A DNA stretch of 64,000 bases, taken from positions 264,211 through 328,210 of the forward strand of contig NZ_JAEUXJ010000006.1 of NCBI RefSeq assembly GCF_016775475.1. Direction: 5' to 3'. Below the pieces are notes generated by a model. It saw only the letters and a list, made by a program, of their open reading frames with translations. It was not told the DNA's origin and made no database searches. The DNA is from Belnapia mucosa (GTDB taxonomy: Bacteria; Pseudomonadota; Alphaproteobacteria; Acetobacterales; Acetobacteraceae). The translations under genes were made by a program, and so were the position numbers. This document shows, one piece after another, positions 61,411 to 64,000 of the stretch (the first letter of the stretch is position 1; the number at the start of each line of letters is the position of its first letter).

Positions 61411-61482
61411 GACGGGTTCTCCTCACATCCCCAAGCTGGCTCCGGGCCGGGGATAAGGAAAACGAATTGCATTGACCACTCC

Positions 61483-61499
61483 CATCAGCATTGCTGATG
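61483..61499. promoter_or_regulatory. Inverted repeat CATCAGC-N3-GCTGATG before the LysR gene
   Basis: Seven-base perfect arms separated by ATT, ending 7 bases before the LysR ATG and 73 bases from the DUF1127 start. A LysR-type binding site that also represses its own gene would be expected in this position. Confidence 0.5.
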
Positions 61500-61506
61500 A
61501 TGGGCC

Positions 61507-62394
61507 ATGCTCTCGATCCCCCCCGGGCTCGATCCCGACCTGCTCCGCAGCTTCGTCCTGATCGTCGAGGGCGGCAGCTTCACCCGCGCCGCCCAGGCGG
61601 TCGGCCGCACCCAATCCGCCGTCTCCATGCAGATCCGACGGCTCGAGGAGATGCTCGGCCAGCCTCTGTTGCTGCGCGGGGCGAGGGGGGTGGAGCCGAC
61701 CCGGCACGGGCTCTGGCTGCTGGAACGGGCCCGCCGGCTGCTCGCCCTGCATGACGAGATCCACAGCACCTTCCGCCAGCCCGCGGTCGCCGGCGCGGTG
61801 CGGCTCGGGACACCGGACGACTATGCCATGCGCTGGCTGCCCGGCATCCTGGCCCGATTCGCCGGTAGCCATCCGGCGGTCGAGGTCGAAGTGACCTGCG
61901 CCCCATCGCATGAGCTGGTGGCGCGGCTGGCCGAGGGCGAGCTCGACCTCACCCTGCTGTCGGAAGGGAATGAACCGCCCGGTTCCCGCATCCGGTGGCT
62001 CTGGCGCGGCCCGCTCTACTGGGTCGGGACCGATGAGTTGGCGCGCCGGCGGCCCTTGCCGCTTTCGCTTGCCAGTGGTGGCTGTTCCTGGCGCGATGCC
62101 GCCATCACCGCGCTCGACAAGGCGGATCTGCCCTGGCGCGTCGCCTATACGGCGGCCTCGCTCTCCGGCTCGCTCGCCGTGGCGCTGGCGGGGCTTGCGA
62201 TCACCGTCGCCATGCCAGGGCCGCTGCCGGATGGGCTGCGGGCGCTCGGCCCCGCCGAGGGGCTGCCGCTGCTGCCGGAATTCGGCATCGGCCTGCTGCG
62301 CGGCCCGCGCACCCCGGTCGCCGAGGCGCTGGCGCAACACATCGAGGAGGGATTCGAACTGGAGACGGGGTACGAGACACGTCTCCGGGCTTGA
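61507..62394 (+). CDS. LysR-family regulator (VtlR/LsrB-like)
   Basis: 295 residues. Winged helix at about 10-68 (FVLIVEGGSFTRAAQAVGRTQSAVSMQIRRLE). The effector domain opens with VRLGTPDDYAMRWLPGILARF and continues CAPSHELVARLAEGELDLTLLSEG. The DDY segment and the divergent DUF1127 neighbour match the VtlR/LsrB group of alphaproteobacteria, where VtlR activates small DUF1127 genes. That link is an inference from group and position. Confidence 0.87.
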   Translation: MLSIPPGLDPDLLRSFVLIVEGGSFTRAAQAVGRTQSAVSMQIRRLEEMLGQPLLLRGARGVEPTRHGLWLLERARRLLALHDEIHSTFRQPAVAGAVRLGTPDDYAMRWLPGILARFAGSHPAVEVEVTCAPSHELVARLAEGELDLTLLSEGNEPPGSRIRWLWRGPLYWVGTDELARRRPLPLSLASGGCSWRDAAITALDKADLPWRVAYTAASLSGSLAVALAGLAITVAMPGPLPDGLRALGPAEGLPLLPEFGIGLLRGPRTPVAEALAQHIEEGFELETGYETRLRA

Positions 62395-62456
62395 GCCGAT
62401 GATGGAACGGGTGCATCCACCGCGGCAGGCTTCGATCGCCGAGGGGAGACGCCTGA

Positions 62457-63419
62457 ATGAACCGTCGTTCGCTGCTGGCCATGGCGGCCACCGGCCTTGC
62501 CACGCCCAGCTTGGCTCAGGAGGCCTGGCCTGACCGCCCGATCCGGCTGGTAGTGCCCTGGCCGCCCGGCGGCTCGACCGATACCATCGCCCGGCTGTTC
62601 CAGCCGAAGCTGGCCGAGATCCTTGGCAAGCCGGTCATCATCGACAACCGGGGCGGTGCCGCCGGCTCGATCGGGGCGATCGAGGCGGCCCGGGCAGCGC
62701 CCGATGGCTATACCTGGATGCTCGCCTACGACAACGAGGCGACCAACCAGACGCTGATGCGGCTGCCCTACAAGACGCTGGAGGCCTTCACCCCGGTCAG
62801 CCTGGTGGCGACCGGGCCGCTGGCCCTGGTGGCGCATTCCAGCACGCCCTACCGTAATTTCGGGGACGTGGTCGCGGCGGCCAAGGCGACGCCGGACAGG
62901 ATCAGCTTCGCCAGCTCCGGCGTCGGCGGGCTGGCGCATGTCTCGACCACGCTGCTGCAGCAACAGGGTGGCTTCAGCCTGGTGCATGTGCCCTACCGGG
63001 GCGGCGGACCGGCCGTGCAGGATGCGGTGGCGGGGCAGGTGCCGCTCTTCATGTCGAATGTGGTCATCATCAGCCAGCATATCCGGGCCGGGTTGCTGCG
63101 GCCGCTTGGGGTGACGACCCTGCGGGAGAGCCGGCATGTCCCCGGCACCGCCCCCTTCGCCGAGCAGGGTTTCCCCGGCTTCGACGCGCCGACCTGGTGG
63201 GCCTTCCTCGGCCGGACGGGAACGCCGGAGCCGATCCTGCGGCGGATGCAGGAGGCGCTGGCCAAGGCCCTGGCCGAGCCCGATGTGCGGGCGAAGATCG
63301 AGGAACAGGGCTGCGACGTCCGGGCCAGTGGGCCGGAGGAGTGCGGCCGGTTCCTGGCGGCCGAGATCGAGCGCTGGGGCAAGGTGATCCGGGACAACAA
63401 TATCCGGGCCGATAGCTGA
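62457..63419 (+). CDS. Tripartite tricarboxylate transporter binding protein (TctC/Bug family)
   Basis: 320 residues. Signal sequence MNRRSLLAMAATGLATPSLA with a twin-arginine-like start and cleavage near AQ. Family text: WPDRPIRLVVPWPPGGSTD (about 24-42), DNRGGAAGSIGA (about 63-74), YDNEATN, PYRGGGPAVQDAVAGQV, GVTTLRES. No TctA/TctB membrane genes follow; orphan binding proteins of this kind are numerous in such bacteria. Possibly controlled by the LysR regulator just upstream. Confidence 0.92.
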   Translation: MNRRSLLAMAATGLATPSLAQEAWPDRPIRLVVPWPPGGSTDTIARLFQPKLAEILGKPVIIDNRGGAAGSIGAIEAARAAPDGYTWMLAYDNEATNQTLMRLPYKTLEAFTPVSLVATGPLALVAHSSTPYRNFGDVVAAAKATPDRISFASSGVGGLAHVSTTLLQQQGGFSLVHVPYRGGGPAVQDAVAGQVPLFMSNVVIISQHIRAGLLRPLGVTTLRESRHVPGTAPFAEQGFPGFDAPTWWAFLGRTGTPEPILRRMQEALAKALAEPDVRAKIEEQGCDVRASGPEECGRFLAAEIERWGKVIRDNNIRADS

Positions 63420-63453
63420 ATTCGGTCGGGCTGCGGAATTGGGCATTCGGGTG

Positions 63454-63482
63454 TTGACCCGGGCCTCGGCCGGGCGTAGAAG
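63454..63482 (+). promoter_or_regulatory. Candidate rrn promoter 1 (TTGACC-N17-TAGAAG)
   Basis: -35 TTGACC at 63454-63459 and a weak -10 TAGAAG at 63477-63482, spacing 17. It is 440 bases before the 16S gene. Confidence 0.4.
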
Positions 63483-63506
63483 CTGGGCACCGCAGCACGG
63501 CGGGGC

Positions 63507-63535
63507 TTGACGAGAACCGGCGGAAACGCCATTAT
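63507..63535 (+). promoter_or_regulatory. Candidate rrn promoter 2 (TTGACG-N17-CATTAT)
   Basis: -35 TTGACG at 63507-63512, -10 CATTAT at 63530-63535, spacing 17. Best-matched pair in the region. Confidence 0.5.
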
Positions 63536-63651
63536 CGTTGCCCCGCTGACGAAGCGGTTCCCATCGCCAAGTGGCGGTTTCCGGGGCCTGAAAGGGCAGG
63601 GGAAGCTGTTGCGAGGCGGTTTCCCATCGGGTCCGCCTGATGGTTGTTCTT

Positions 63652-63680
63652 TTGACATTTATATCTGGTGTTATTGGAAG
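63652..63680 (+). promoter_or_regulatory. Candidate rrn promoter 3 (TTGACA with poor -10)
   Basis: A consensus -35 TTGACA at 63652-63657 in an AT-rich patch. The hexamer at 17 bases spacing is TGGAAG, a weak -10. It is the promoter box nearest to the 16S gene. Confidence 0.45.
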
Positions 63681-63925
63681 CGCGTTTAAGTGACGCTTGC
63701 TGTCTATCTATGGATGGTTGGTTGGTGGGTTTGGTCTTGCTTGCTGTGTGATGAGCATGGGGGTGGGACGCGCGGGCGGCGCTGCTGCTGGGCCTTGGCT
63801 TGGTGGTGGGGTTGTTCTGTGGATTGGCCTGCTGATTGATGGTCTGGATGGTTGGTGGGTGTTGGGTTTGATGGGTTTTGGTTTGGGTTCTGGGATTTCG
63901 TAGGCTGGCTTTCGGGCTGGCGTAT

Positions 63926-64000
63926 GAACCTGAGAGTTTGATCCTGGCTCAGAGCGAACGCTGGCGGAATGCTTAACACATGCAAGTCGCACGGGGGCTT
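63926..64000 (+). rRNA. rrs: 16S ribosomal RNA, 5' end only
   Basis: AGAGTTTGATCCTGGCTCAG (the universal 27F region) starts at 63933, followed by the alphaproteobacterial GAACGCTGGCGG and AACACATGCAAGTCGCACG. The mature 5' end is about 63926 by comparison with E. coli numbering. The gene continues past the window. Confidence 0.97.

Larger units (their letters stand above)
63420..63925 (+). other. Leader and promoter region of the rRNA operon
   Basis: 506 bases without a gene. Three TTGAC-type boxes occur (see the promoter entries). From about 63700 to 63900 the plus strand is strikingly G/T-rich and poor in A and C, with near-repeats of GGATGGTTGGT (63711 and 63848). Open frames here are low-complexity and not genes. 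The region is the rRNA leader. Confidence 0.7.

Noticed and set aside
63697..63903. 68-codon plus-strand frame and the minus-strand frames before 16S
   Set aside because: Low-complexity products from a G/T-biased leader; position within the rRNA leader makes coding unlikely.
1..64000. CRISPR array, replication origin or tRNA genes
   Set aside because: No regularly spaced repeats, DnaA-box cluster or tRNA cloverleaf was seen on either strand by inspection.

Overview
The window is chromosomal DNA of a very GC-rich alphaproteobacterium, most likely a member of the Acetobacteraceae close to Roseomonas. The evidence is the GC bias of nearly every backbone gene, the many peptide-type ABC, TctC-type and M20/M81 amide-hydrolysing genes, a LysR/DUF1127 pair, and the start of a 16S rRNA gene of alphaproteobacterial type at the right edge. 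Genus is an inference; only about 75 bases of 16S are present.

Layout. 1-3.0 kb (minus): tamB (cut by the edge) and tamA. 3.0-8.3 kb: an M20 amidohydrolase, a P1/S58 peptidase, a GNAT enzyme, and an alpha/beta hydrolase overlapping a radical SAM protein. 8.3-13.8 kb: a Pat-like acyl-CoA-synthetase/GNAT fusion, an XRE regulator with two inverted repeats in its leader, and hyi-glxR for glyoxylate-derived carbon. 13.9-19.4 kb: an AI-2E-type membrane protein, a dipeptide ABC transporter without binding protein, and creA. 19.5-21.1 kb: a secreted gamma-glutamyltransferase.

22.06-32.39 kb: a mobile element of 10,324 bp has entered comM. Removing it restores an uninterrupted 510-codon comM frame. 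It encodes a large serine recombinase beside attL, a small XRE protein, an HNH protein with homing-type repeats, a secreted RTX/cadherin-like protein flanked by imperfect direct repeats, a protein with the motif order of a family A polymerase palm, two DUF6894 proteins, a Crp/Fnr-like regulator and a one-helix membrane peptide. Its base composition is visibly lower in GC than the flanks. No conjugation or virion genes are seen.

33.0-45.5 kb: a scavenging island for peptides and amides: M19 dipeptidase, acetylpolyamine amidohydrolase, a complete peptide ABC transporter with fused ATPases, three M20 hydrolases (two are a tandem duplication) and MlrC. 45.5-53.3 kb: a lipoprotein, kdgK-eda, a coiled-coil protein, a GH17-GT2 glucan synthase with a DUF3429 protein, a CorC/CNNM protein, and csaA-gpt. 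53.4-57.6 kb: a cytoplasmic GGT-family enzyme, a macro domain protein and an amidase in one operon, then a lipoprotein and a stand-alone Lrp-type domain. 57.7-63.4 kb: ugd, two peptide-ABC ATPases, DUF1127 divergent from a LysR regulator, and a TctC-type binding protein. 63.4-64.0 kb: a promoter-rich leader and the 5' end of a ribosomal RNA operon.

The most interesting part is the comM-targeted element. Its attachment sites can be reconstructed base by base, and its polymerase-like protein is not one I can assign to a named family.
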